From assembly GCA_017871115.1 (NCBI GenBank), contig JAFCIZ010000011.1, positions 699,501 to 763,500 of the forward strand: DNA of 64,000 nt. The letters are read 5' to 3'. Source of the stretch: Cunninghamella blakesleeana (Eukaryota; Mucoromycota; Mucoromycetes; Mucorales; Cunninghamellaceae). How positions within the stretch are numbered: position 1 is the stretch's first letter; the number at the start of each line of letters is the position of its first letter. The notes beneath the pieces were generated by a model. The model saw only the letters and a list, made by a program, of their open reading frames with translations. It did no database searches and was not told the DNA's origin. Positions 44,448-53,989 of the stretch are shown here, one piece after another. Position numbers and translations under genes: made by a program.

Positions 44448-46337
44448 GCTAGCATTGTCCAAAGGTCGTTTTTGTGGAGTAATTGGTTTTGATGAGGATG
44501 TATTAGTTGATGATGCCGCAGAAGCAAAGGATTCTGATGAGTTAATTGTAGAAGGAGAGGATACCACGGAGCAGTTGGCCAGTTGGGTGTTAATAATGTT
44601 GCTGTTTTTGGTTGTTGGAGAAGGCGCTGTGCTGTTGATAGTATCAAGTTCCATGGAGGGGCTAAATAAAGGCGACCTGGTATCGTCGTCCAATTCCTGG
44701 AGAAGGCGTTGATCCAAGTGGCTTGAGGATGAAATTGGTGAGTGACATAAAGTGGAAGTTGATGGTTTTGATGTGATGCAAAGAGGTCTATATGATGAGG
44801 ACCCCACAAACGATTTATCCAATTGAATGTTTTCCTCGGTAGCGACCATTCTATTTCCTGGTGTAGTTGTCTGGATGGAGCGTCCGCTGGATTCAGCTTG
44901 GATGGTACATAAAGTGTTGTTAGGTAAAGAGAGTGGTGGAAGCATGTTTTCCAAATTCTCATTGCTATCGAATTCAGTGTTGAGGAACGAGTGCCACCAT
45001 AATGTTGAAGGTAAGCCATCGCTGATCTGTTGTCCATGCAAAATTGTAGATGGTGATGTTGAGGTAGATTGACCTGTTGAATGAATTTTTGAATCACTAA
45101 TAGTTCTTTGGCATTGATGTGAAGTGAATCTTCTGTTGTTGACCACTGTCCTGTGATCTGTTTGCCATCCCATATGGCTGCCCAACCTTGATTGGATGCA
45201 TCTGTGAATATTTGTGTCGTTGGAATGTGGGAAAGAATGTGATTGCCATTCCATTTGATCAGTTGGGATATCCACCAAAGAAGTTCTGCTTTGATGTGAG
45301 GTGTGATGGGACAGGATGGTTGATTGCGGTGTGAATTGATCATTTGAATTAGGTGTCTTGTTCTGTAACGTGCTTGTTGATTCCCTATTTGCGTGGCTAA
45401 TGCGGTTCCCACAAATCTGGATAGAGTTGTCCACGAGGTTGATGATAGGTGCAGAAGTTTGTAAGCCATCCGACGTATGGATCTGATCTTTTTCCCTGGT
45501 ACTGATATCATCATAGCCTGAGTATCTATTGTCATTCCTAAGTGGTTGATCTTTTGAAGAGGAAGAAGCGACGATTTCTTTAGGTTCATTAGCCATCCTA
45601 ATTGTGTTAGTTTCTTTACTACCATCTCTGTATGTTGAATGGATTGTTGATGCGTCTTGGCTATTATTAGAAGGTCGTCGAGGTATGCTGTAATGCGTAT
45701 TCCTTTCCTGCGTGCCCATTGCAAGACTGGTTTTAGTACCTTGGTAAAGATGAGTGGCGAAAGACTGAGGCCAAATGGTAGTACCTTGTATTGGTAATTC
45801 TTGTTTTTCCAATGAAAACGTAGAAGGTGACGTGAATGAGGGTGCACGGCTATGTGATGGAATGCATCTTGTAAGTCTATTGATGTTAGATAGTCGTTGG
45901 GTTGAATCAATTTGGCAATTGTTGATAGCGTTTCCATTTTGAAATGTTGTTGTGGCAAATAGTTGTTCAGTGTTTTCAAATTGAGGACTGGGCGTAAACC
46001 CCCATCCTTTTTGGGAATTACGAAGAGGTTGGAAAAGAATCCCGGGTTTGGAGGTGCCAATTCTATTGCTTGTTTGGATAAAAGTGTTTGTATTTCTAAT
46101 TCTATAGCGTTGTTGGATGAAGTTGACGGAAGGTGAAGTGGTTGAAATAGATGAGGAAGGGTTAGAGGTGGACGTGGGTTGGTTGGTATTCGATATCCTT
46201 TCTTTATGATTTGATGAATCCATGGATGTACGGAATAATGTAGATGATGTGACCAAGAGGATGCAAAGAAGGATAAACGACCACCTACCTGTGTTAAAAC
46301 CTTTTCTTCGTTTGTTGTCGTGACTGAAAATTTTTAT
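44399..46337 (-). CDS. DIRS-1 reverse transcriptase, RNase H and methylase-like domain
   Basis: The frame opens right after a TAA at about 46338 and has no early ATG. It overlaps the end of Gag in the -1 frame, and a slippery AAATTTT heptamer lies at that point. The visible conserved part begins VGGRLSFFASSW. The RT has FVIPKKDGGLRPVLNLK, SIDLQDAFHHI, KVLPFGLSLSP and the catalytic AYLDDLLII. The RNase H has IFTDASNQGWAAIWDG and CMDNRSA. The C-terminal part (DLFASHQNHQLPLY, LAPPWNLI) corresponds to the adenine-methylase-like domain of DIRS elements. It copies element RNA into DNA. About 560 residues follow the RT start. Confidence 0.88.
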
Positions 46338-47157
46338 TTCGTGTTTGTTGATTTTGTATAGGATGTGATGATAAATTACCCTCGGATAAATTAGAATTGC
46401 CCGTGCTAGTCGAATTATTTTGTATATTATTAGGTAATATATTAGAAAAGGACTGTTGAGGGTTACTATTTTGAAAACGTCTAGGTCGAGGCCTATTATT
46501 GTTTGTTTTTCTATTTGTATTTTGATATATACTTTGCTGATTTTTAATGTGGTCCGCCAATTCCTTTGGATCCATAAGATAATTTTGTTGATCGTTAGAT
46601 GGTGCTGAAACATTAGGATAAGCGTTAAACATGTTGTCAGTTCGTAATGAAGTAATGTGTGAAGCCATATCCGATAACAGTTCATGCATTGCTTCCACAA
46701 AGTCCAATGTCTGTTGTGTTTGCGTTTCTTGATCCCATTTATAGTGTAGTAATCTATAAGCAAACCAATCGATAGGTCTTGTAAGACCTGATAGACGGTA
46801 TTGAATATTATGCAAAGTGGTGTCATGTTGTTTATCCTTGTTTGAAAGATTAACCTTATTAGTCTTAGGTGGATCATAATTTCTAATCGAATTTTTAGGG
46901 CAGTCAAATAGATATCGTCTTCTATCATTATCCGGAAGAGGACGATTAAAGAAATTTTCAGCCATATAAGGGCATTGGTCCAATAATTCTTGTGTAGGAT
47001 CCAAATCTGATCCAGGATTTCTAATGTGTACATTAGGGTCATTTTGGATAAGACGAGACGAATAGATGGATGATTCCATATTATCCAATCTAGCAGCAAA
47101 TTGTGTAAACCATGCAGGAGGTTGTTCATTATTATTGTTATTATGTTGATCTTGCAT
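46294..47157 (-). CDS. DIRS-1 Gag-like protein
   Basis: 287 residues from the ATG at 47155-47157. Asn- and Gln-rich, with a central conserved-looking helical block (SGLTRPIDWFAYRLLHYKWD) and a basic, disordered C-terminus (TNNNRPRPRRF). It resembles the Gag ORFs of other DIRS elements in position and composition. The related plus-strand element begins with a short version of the same N-terminus (PPAWFTQFAARLD against PPWLPQFLDKLN). Confidence 0.8.
   Translation of the reverse strand: MQDQHNNNNNEQPPAWFTQFAARLDNMESSIYSSRLIQNDPNVHIRNPGSDLDPTQELLDQCPYMAENFFNRPLPDNDRRRYLFDCPKNSIRNYDPPKTNKVNLSNKDKQHDTTLHNIQYRLSGLTRPIDWFAYRLLHYKWDQETQTQQTLDFVEAMHELLSDMASHITSLRTDNMFNAYPNVSAPSNDQQNYLMDPKELADHIKNQQSIYQNTNRKTNNNRPRPRRFQNSNPQQSFSNILPNNIQNNSTSTGNSNLSEGNLSSHPIQNQQTRNKNFQSRQQTKKRF
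46327..46333 (-). promoter_or_regulatory. Likely -1 ribosomal frameshift site (AAATTTT)
   Basis: On the minus strand the heptamer reads A AAT TTT in the Gag frame. A -1 slip gives AAA TTT and enters the RT frame directly after that frame's stop codon. Position and sequence both fit a programmed site. Confidence 0.65.
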
Positions 47158-47202
47158 TACTTGTACGACGGAAGTCCAGTGCGTAAGTAGTAATTCGAAC
47201 GA

Positions 47203-47209
47203 AAAGAAG

Positions 47210-47242
<33 letters not shown>

Positions 47243-47368
47243 AAAAATTTTACTTCCTTTTAAACTTTTAAATATTTTAAAACTCAGTTTTATATAAAAA
47301 AATTTTAATTTAACTAAGTAGTATTTCGTAATAAATAAAGAAAAGAATTGATAAACAACCATTATCAC
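47203..47368 (+). repeat. DIRS-1 right inverted terminal repeat
   Basis: Inverted copy of 43138-43305; ends CAACCATTATCAC and is followed by AAACGAAGTGTAAT at the element's edge. Confidence 0.93.
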
Positions 47369-47382
47369 AAACGAAGTGTAAT

Positions 47383-48044
47383 TTATTTTATTTCATTTCA
47401 TCTGATATTACATATTAATATATATTTTTTATTTTATTTTTTTATACTTTCTATTATTTTATTAGATTATTACTCTTTTTATACAATAATCTACCTCTGA
47501 CTTTAAAATTCATTTGCATACACTTTTGAATTTTTCTCTTAAACACTTTATTTTATTTTTATTTTTACTTTTGCTATAACTTAAGTCGTTCTACTTATAA
47601 AACAAGAACTGGTGCTCACTGGAAAATATATTATTATAATTAATTCAAATACAAATTCTCACTTTTTATTTTAACAAAAATAACTTTTACCAAAAACACA
47701 CACAACAAAACTATTGTTATGGTATGGTTGAACTTATCATACCTAAATAATCCTAAAAATAATTTTTAAATATATTTTTAAACAAGTGTTTTTGCATATA
47801 TAAATATATGCATATATATATATATTAACTTTATATTTTATCCAATAGTATTTCATAATTTTATATATATTTATTTATTTTATCTTTTATAACTTTATCA
47901 ATTTATACTCCTCCTTGTTATAATGGTCTTTATAACTTACCTACCAATCTGGGTTTGAATTCAGATCATTTTTATATATAAAGGAGCGAAATTTTATTTT
48001 ATTTGAAAAAATCAGTTAATTTGAAATAAAGATTTATATATATT
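47383..48044. other. AT-rich repeat-derived spacer
   Basis: Contains a partial family C copy (about 47570-47620), a TGTTATGG... stretch similar to 52283 onward, and (TA)n tracts. No genes. Confidence 0.5.
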
Positions 48045-48192
48045 AAATTCTCTTAACTCATCTTTTTAGCTAAAGATTATATTTACTTTATAATAATATT
48101 GTTGATTACTATCCAATATTATTTTATATTATATTATTATAATAATCGTTGATCTTTATCCGATATTATATTTATTTTATTTTAATTTTATT
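48045..48192 (+). repeat. Family C repeat, left half of the copy split by DIRS-2
   Basis: TTAACTCATCTTTTTAGCTAAAG...TTTTAATTTTATT. It resumes at 52120 after the element. The unsplit order is preserved in the copy at 52551-52870. Confidence 0.75.
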
Positions 48193-48203
48193 ACACTTCG
48201 TTT

Positions 48204-48293
48204 GTGATAATGGTTGTTGTAATCATTCTTTATTTATTAAATCGAACTTTGCACTGAGTTTAAAATTAGAAAATATAAAATAAAATATATAAA

Positions 48294-48327
<34 letters not shown>

Positions 48328-48346
48328 TTTTTTTTCTTTATCTTCT
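48204..48346 (+). repeat. DIRS-2 left inverted terminal repeat
   Basis: GTGATAATGGTTGTTGTAATC...TTTATCTTC, complement of 51927-52066; includes a TA tract and a T run. Confidence 0.92.
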
Positions 48347-48405
48347 TTTCGTTCGAACTTTGTACTTATGCACCTGGTATCTACCGTCTGGGTACTATTC
48401 TCATA

Positions 48406-50757
48406 ATGAATAAAGATCCTGTTGATAATAGTAATGATATTCCTCCTTGGCTACCACAATTTCTTGATAAGTTAAATAAATCTCCGTTATCAACTAATTC
48501 AGCCACTGTTAACTTTTGGGATAAACAATCTACTCTTAACACAGCACTGTTAAGGAGAAAAAGAAAAGCTATATATACTAGAAGTTCGGAAGATAATTAT
48601 TTAGTTCCCCCCGACGAATTTCATAAATACTTAGAGATATATCGCTATTTACAACAGTTTACAAAAAATAAAAAATCTAAAAGATTAAAATATAAGTGTT
48701 CAGCATCATATCACATAAATAATAAACGACGAAGTTCGTATAGAAAAAATTATAACAACACCTTCAACTCTAGTTTAACACACGATAGCTATTCATCATC
48801 GGTATCTAATAATGGTTTTAATTATTTTACTGAAAATGCATTACCAGAAAATATAGTAGGAGGGCGTCTATCTTCATTTGCTTCCTTGTGGTCTTCTATT
48901 TTACAAGAACCTTTACACCCATGGCTCTTTAAAGTTATACGTAATGGATTCAAACTTTATTTCAATTATCCACCGCCTTTGACACTAAAAGTTAATCAAC
49001 CTTATGGAATAAATCAACTTTCGACTACTTCTATTAGTGTGATAGATAAAGAAATAAACACCCTACTATTAAAAAATGCTATTGAACATGTCAACGATCG
49101 TTCATTCGGCTTTATCTCAAATCTTTTCGTTATACCAAAAAAAGATGGAGGTTTAAGACCAGTTCTCAATCTACGTCGTTTAAATGAATACCTACCTCAA
49201 CGTCATTTCAAAATGGAAACTTTACAAATGATATCTTCTCTGCTTCAACCTAATGATTATCTCACATCCATTGATCTTCAAGATGCCTTTCACCATATCC
49301 CTATTGATGTAACATCACGTAATTATTTACGATTTATGTGGAAACAACAACTGTATCAATATAAAGTCTTACCTTTTGGTTTGGCATTATCACCTTGGGT
49401 ATTTACAAAGGTAGTTAAACCTTTATTACATTGGGCACGTAAACAAGGTATTAGAATCACAGCATATCTGGATGACATTCTTATTATGGCTCCAACGCGC
49501 GAAAAATCAATATTACATACTCAACTGGTTCATGATAAAATGAAGCAAATGGGATGGTTAATCAATGACAAAAAATCGCAACTTACACCAACTCAAAAGA
49601 TAGATCATCTAGGTATGACAATTAATACAATGGACATGACACTTACGGTGCCTGGCAAGAAGATAAGATCCATCAGACGTTTAGCCTATAAGTTACTATA
49701 TAAAACATCAACAACATGGAGATTATTATCAAGTTTTATTGGTACAGCATTAGCAACTTTTATGGGAAATATTCAGGCTAAATTTCGAACTAGACGACTA
49801 ATCCAACAACTTAATATGTATCGTAAAAAATCTACCGATCATTTAGTTCCAATTAATCAACATATGAAACAAGAGCTTACTTGGTGGATATCTCAATTAT
49901 TAAAATGGAATGGAAGAAATATTATACAACAATCACCTTTACAAATTTTTACTGATGCTTCAAACGATGGATGGGGAATCGTTTCGGATAATGGTAACCT
50001 AAGTGGAAAATGGTCACCTTCCGTAATACATGAACACATAAATTATAAAGAGCTCCTTGTAGTTAAAAAAGCCATACAATGGCAACATCAAAAACAATTA
50101 CATATAAACGATAGTCATCTTCACTTTCAAATATGTATTGATAATTTATCAGCTATGTCATATATTTATAAGTTTGGTGGTACACGTTCTAAAAAACTCA
50201 ATAATTTAGCTATGGACATTTGGAAATATTGTTTTAGTAATAATGTTGAATTATCTACTCTATATGTACCTTCAAAACTTAATCCGGCTGATGCACCTTC
50301 AAGACAGCTCCATGATCAAATTGAATGGTCTATTCCTCAACGTACTTTTAATTGGCTCGATAACCTTTGGGGACCTCATGTAGTAGACTTGTTTGCCTCA
50401 CCAAAAAATTCAAAAATTCCGACTTATTTTATATCATATCAATATTATTCTGATGCAGCAGGAACCAATGCATTTTCAATATCATGGAAAAACATTAATG
50501 GTAGAATATATTTAGCTCCACCTTGGAATTTAATATTACAAGTACTTCAACGGTTACAAAAGTCTCCACAATCTGCGACGCTAATTACACCTAATTGGCC
50601 TTCAGCTCCTTGGTATCCAATTGCAGCTAATCTTGCTCAACAACAACCAATTATATTACAACAACATCATTTAATAGATCATGAGGAAGATAATCATATT
50701 ATAAAAAAGAATAATAGATGGACAATGTTAGCATGGGATCTTGATCAACCTACATAA
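48406..50757 (+). CDS. DIRS-2 Gag-RT-RNase H-methylase single ORF
   Basis: 783 residues, no stops. A short Gag-like N-terminus (~140 residues: PPWLPQFLDKLN, then basic Lys/Arg-rich) is fused in frame to the polymerase. The RT has FVIPKKDGGLRPVLNLRRL, SIDLQDAFHHIPI, VLPFGLALSP and AYLDDILIM. RNase H has IFTDASNDGWGIV and CIDNLSAM. Then come PSKLNPADAPSRQL, DLFASPKNSKIPTY and LAPPWNLILQ of the methylase-like domain. It is about 60% alike by eye to the DIRS-1 polymerase, so it is a separate lineage. No slippage is needed because Gag and polymerase are fused. All RT catalytic residues look intact. Confidence 0.9.
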   Translation: MNKDPVDNSNDIPPWLPQFLDKLNKSPLSTNSATVNFWDKQSTLNTALLRRKRKAIYTRSSEDNYLVPPDEFHKYLEIYRYLQQFTKNKKSKRLKYKCSASYHINNKRRSSYRKNYNNTFNSSLTHDSYSSSVSNNGFNYFTENALPENIVGGRLSSFASLWSSILQEPLHPWLFKVIRNGFKLYFNYPPPLTLKVNQPYGINQLSTTSISVIDKEINTLLLKNAIEHVNDRSFGFISNLFVIPKKDGGLRPVLNLRRLNEYLPQRHFKMETLQMISSLLQPNDYLTSIDLQDAFHHIPIDVTSRNYLRFMWKQQLYQYKVLPFGLALSPWVFTKVVKPLLHWARKQGIRITAYLDDILIMAPTREKSILHTQLVHDKMKQMGWLINDKKSQLTPTQKIDHLGMTINTMDMTLTVPGKKIRSIRRLAYKLLYKTSTTWRLLSSFIGTALATFMGNIQAKFRTRRLIQQLNMYRKKSTDHLVPINQHMKQELTWWISQLLKWNGRNIIQQSPLQIFTDASNDGWGIVSDNGNLSGKWSPSVIHEHINYKELLVVKKAIQWQHQKQLHINDSHLHFQICIDNLSAMSYIYKFGGTRSKKLNNLAMDIWKYCFSNNVELSTLYVPSKLNPADAPSRQLHDQIEWSIPQRTFNWLDNLWGPHVVDLFASPKNSKIPTYFISYQYYSDAAGTNAFSISWKNINGRIYLAPPWNLILQVLQRLQKSPQSATLITPNWPSAPWYPIAANLAQQQPIILQQHHLIDHEEDNHIIKKNNRWTMLAWDLDQPT

Positions 50758-51121
50758 TCACATTTAAATAGATATATATAATTACATAGTCTATTCTTTA
50801 TATCGATTTTCAAATATGTTATACAACCACTACTTATTCGACTTGCTCAACTACATTCTAATTAAATTATATAACAGCTCTCACTACATTATTTTAATTC
50901 AAATGAATATTAAAGATAAGATGAATTAATCATATACATATACATCGACAATAATAATTATAAAGGAAATATTAATATATACAATAATATAGATCTACAT
51001 GGCAATATAAGCTAACATCATAAATACATAGAAAGGATATCAGAATAACATATAGAAGAGTAAATTATACAATTCTACAATAATTCACATATACTTATTA
51101 TTTATTAGGAAGTTTATTCGC

Positions 51122-51159
<38 letters not shown>

Positions 51160-51777
51160 GGATCTACTATTATTTTACACTATGGAGTTACTGGTATAAT
51201 TACACCATTGATATACGTATTAATGACAAAAGCTACTAATAGAGACAACTAGGGTAGAGCTACTACTATTACAAGGTATTTCAATATTTAGCTCAACAAT
51301 CAAGAAAATTCATATACATCAACAATGTTTATAAATTAACAAGTAGTTTATTTTATCACTATCATCACCCAAGAAAATATATATGGATTAGTAAGTAGTT
51401 TAATTTTACCACTATCATCATCTCCAAAAAAAAAAAAAAAAAAAAAAAAAAAGTATATGTATAAAGAGATATATACATACATTACAACTTGAATATAACA
51501 ATACACTGCTATAGACACATACATATTAAATATTTGGTTCAACACAGATTATTATAATAGCAACCCGACCCATTTATGCATCTTTACACTTGGTTAAATA
51601 CATTTAAATATGCAGTTATAGTTATATGACCCTTTAAATCTTTCTACACATAATTCTATATTTCTATACAAATATTTTTGATTTGTACACTACAATTATA
51701 TGTTATCTCATTATTGATACAATCATTTAATTGTCTATCACATTTGTTTTCTTTTATTATATCTTATACTCTGGATC
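50758..51777. other. DIRS-2 non-coding 3' part
   Basis: About 1 kb with poly-A runs at about 51123-51158 and 51426-51452. No open frame of recombinase type on either strand. Confidence 0.7.
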
Positions 51778-51871
51778 AACAACCATTATCACAAACGAAG
51801 TGTAATAGTATGTAATACGAATACTTTATGAAGTATTTAACATATTACACGAGTAAGTGATAATGGTTGTT
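51778..51871. repeat. DIRS-2 internal complementary region
   Basis: AACAACCATTATCACAAACG...AAGTGATAATGGTTGTT. Complementary to the joined outer ends of the element (48193-48220 and 52050-52119). Confidence 0.9.
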
Positions 51872-51926
51872 CCCACCCTCCTCTCCCTTTTATCTTTAAG
51901 CTATAATTACACTCATACTCACTCAA

Positions 51927-51942
51927 AGAAGATAAAGAAAAA

Positions 51943-51976
<34 letters not shown>

Positions 51977-52066
51977 TTTATATATTTTATTTTATATTTT
52001 CTAATTTTAAACTCAGTGCAAAGTTCGATTTAATAAATAAAGAATGATTACAACAACCATTATCAC
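51927..52066 (+). repeat. DIRS-2 right inverted terminal repeat
   Basis: Inverted copy of 48204-48346. Confidence 0.92.
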
Positions 52067-52119
52067 TTACTCGTGTAATATGTTAAATACTTCATAAAGT
52101 ATTCGTATTACATACTATT

Positions 52120-52870
52120 ATTTTGTCTATATAATTGTTGATCTTTATCCAATTATATAATTTATTTTATTTTATTTTATTATTTTATTTTTATTTTAAA
52201 TTATCAATCTAAACTAAGTTGTATCTACTTATAAAACAAGATACTGGTGCTCACTGACAACTAAACTAAACTATAAAACTATTGTTATGTTCTGGCTAAA
52301 CCTCCCATAATTGGGCAAGGCTTAACTATAATCTTATTTTATATATATACATATAGGTATATATATCCCATTTAAACTCAGTATAGATATATATATATAC
52401 TCTCTTATATATATGCACTAGCATATATATATCAATGATCGGTATTTAAAATTCAAATCCTTTTTATATAAATACTCGACAATTTTTATTTTATTTTTGA
52501 AAAATCAGTTAATAACAAGTTAATTTTAAATAAAAGAACTTATATTATAACCAATAAGTCTATTAACTCATCTTTTTAGCTAAAGATTATTTTTATTTTA
52601 TATTAATATTGTTGATTACTATCCAATATTACTTTATATTATTTTATTATAATAATCGTTGATCTTTATCCGATATTATACTTATTTTATTTTAATTTTA
52701 TTACTTTGTCTATATAATTGTTGATCTTTATCCAATTATATAATTTATTTTATTTTACTTTATTATTTTATTTTTATTTTAAACTATCAATCTAAACTAA
52801 GTTGTATCTACTTATAAAACAAGATACTGGTGCTCACTGACAACTAAACTAAACTACAAAGCTATCTACT
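52120..52870 (+). repeat. Family C repeats (right half of split copy, plus an unsplit copy)
   Basis: 52120-52280 completes the copy interrupted by DIRS-2. 52551-52870 is an unsplit copy (TATTAACTCATC...TTTTAATTTTATTACTTTGTCTAT...GGTGCTCACTGACAACTAA). Between them lies a TGTTATGTTCTGG... segment with TA-rich tracts and a TATAAATACTCGAC motif. Confidence 0.7.
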
Positions 52871-53042
52871 TTCCAAAACTATAAAAGGAAATTCTATTTT
52901 TCAAACAACCAAAAATTTACACAACACTATCTACTTTCCAAAACTATAAAAGGAAATTCTATTTTTCAAACAACCAAAAATTTACACAACACTATCTACT
53001 TTCCAAAACTATAAAAGGAAATTCTACTTTTCAAACAACACG
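52862..53042 (+). repeat. 62-bp tandem repeat, three units
   Basis: CTATCTACTTTCCAAAACTATAAAAGG...AATTTACACAACA repeated three times; the last unit is truncated at CAAACAACA. Single versions of the unit occur near 39765. Confidence 0.9.
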
Positions 53043-53082
53043 GCTTAATTATTTACCCGTAGAAAAAATAATAAAAATATGG

Positions 53083-53166
53083 TGCAGACGGTGGGGTTCG
53101 AACCCACGCGTGCTGTCGCACAACAGAACTTAAACCTGTCGCCTTAGACCACTCGGCCACATCTGC
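53083..53166 (-). tRNA. tRNA-Leu(UAA)
   Basis: 84 nt on the minus strand, no intron. The acceptor stem is GCAGATG/CGTCTGC with one G-T pair. The D arm (GGCCGAGTGGTCTAAGGC) is typical of leucine tRNAs. The anticodon loop TTTAAGT gives UAA. A long variable arm (TGTGC/GCACG) marks class II. The T arm contains GGTTCGAACCC. The discriminator A is followed directly by CCA in the genome (53080-53082), then a T-rich terminator-like stretch. Confidence 0.96.
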
Positions 53167-53670
53167 TAGTTATAATTGAGACGATGCTGAGATGTCTTTG
53201 AAACCAGATCGTCTTGTTTCCGGCCATTAACTCTTCTTTTTCATATTCAATTTTATTTATATTTATTTATTTTCAATTGTTATTATTTTATTTATTATAT
53301 TTATATATTTTTTTATAGAATTTTATTTTTATTTTTATATTTTTCTTTATTTCGAATTCTATCTAGATTTGGATTATTTTTAATTATTTTTAAATGCCGA
53401 CAATGATTATATATACACCAGGTCAAACTGAATTAGAAATAAAATCATCTTTACCTCTCTTTCGTGTATTGATCACAAGTAGTTTTTTTTTTTTTTTATT
53501 TTTTAGTTATTTTGTTTTTGTTTTTTTTTTTGTTTAGTTAAAAGAACATTTTCGTTGGATAGTTTCCGTTTTTGATAATTGTTTTATTTGATTTTGATTT
53601 TTTATTTTATTTTATTTTATTTTTACAAGTACTTGAACCTAGCCATTTCAAGTCGAAGCACCGCACGTGA
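53167..53670. other. Upstream part of Ty3/gypsy-2, probable 5' LTR
   Basis: Contains a TATATATACACC TATA-like site at about 53410 and T runs, and ends before the primer-binding site. The left end of the LTR cannot be set because no second copy is in the window. Confidence 0.4.
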
Positions 53671-53676
53671 CATTTT

Positions 53677-53693
53677 TGGTGGAGAACCTGGGC
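53677..53693 (+). other. Putative primer-binding site of gypsy-2
   Basis: TGGTGGAGAACCTGGGC begins with TGG, the complement of the CCA tail of a tRNA, and follows a TGACA that could be the end of the 5' LTR. The tRNA was not identified. Confidence 0.5.
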
Positions 53694-53989
53694 AAAGTTA
53701 TTAATTATTTTATTGATTACTTGCTTAGTACAAAAAAAAAAAAAAAAAAAAGATCTCTACGCGTTGTGCTATATTTTACTTATACTACGTATACTATATA
53801 TCTATCTATCTTACTGTTTTATTTAAAACTTTTTCATTTTTCATTTTTATATTTTTATTTTTATTTTTTTTTTTTTCCTTTCTATTTTTTTTTTTTCTTC
53901 CATTTTTCTATTTTCCATTTTCTATTTTCCATTTTTATTTTTCTTTCCTTTTTTCCATTTTTCCAATATTTTTTTACCACTATTTTACC

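Larger units (their letters stand above)
43088..47382 (-). mobile_element. DIRS-type tyrosine-recombinase retrotransposon (DIRS-1 here)
   Basis: A complete-looking element: inverted terminal repeats at 43138-43305 and 47203-47368, terminal extensions outside them, an internal complementary region (43360-43453), and three minus-strand genes (Gag, RT/RH/methylase, tyrosine recombinase). DIRS elements replicate through a circular intermediate and insert by recombinase without an integrase. The internal region is complementary to both outer ends joined, as expected for the family. Confidence 0.92.
48193..52119 (+). mobile_element. DIRS-type element without recombinase (DIRS-2 here)
   Basis: 3.9 kb on the plus strand, with inverted terminal repeats at 48204-48346 and 51927-52066 and an internal complementary region at 51778-51871. 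Its outer termini match those of DIRS-1 although its terminal repeats have a different sequence. It has one long ORF (48406-50757) and then about 1 kb of AT-rich sequence with long A runs where the recombinase gene would be expected; no recombinase frame is found. Comparison with the paralogous sequence at 52670-52720 gives the empty site and confirms the ends. Confidence 0.88.

Noticed and set aside
43416..47129. A 1,237-codon open frame on the minus strand as one protein
   Set aside because: Only its C-terminal ~340 codons are the recombinase. The rest overlaps Gag and RT in another frame and is Thr/Ser/His-rich low-complexity translation without homology.
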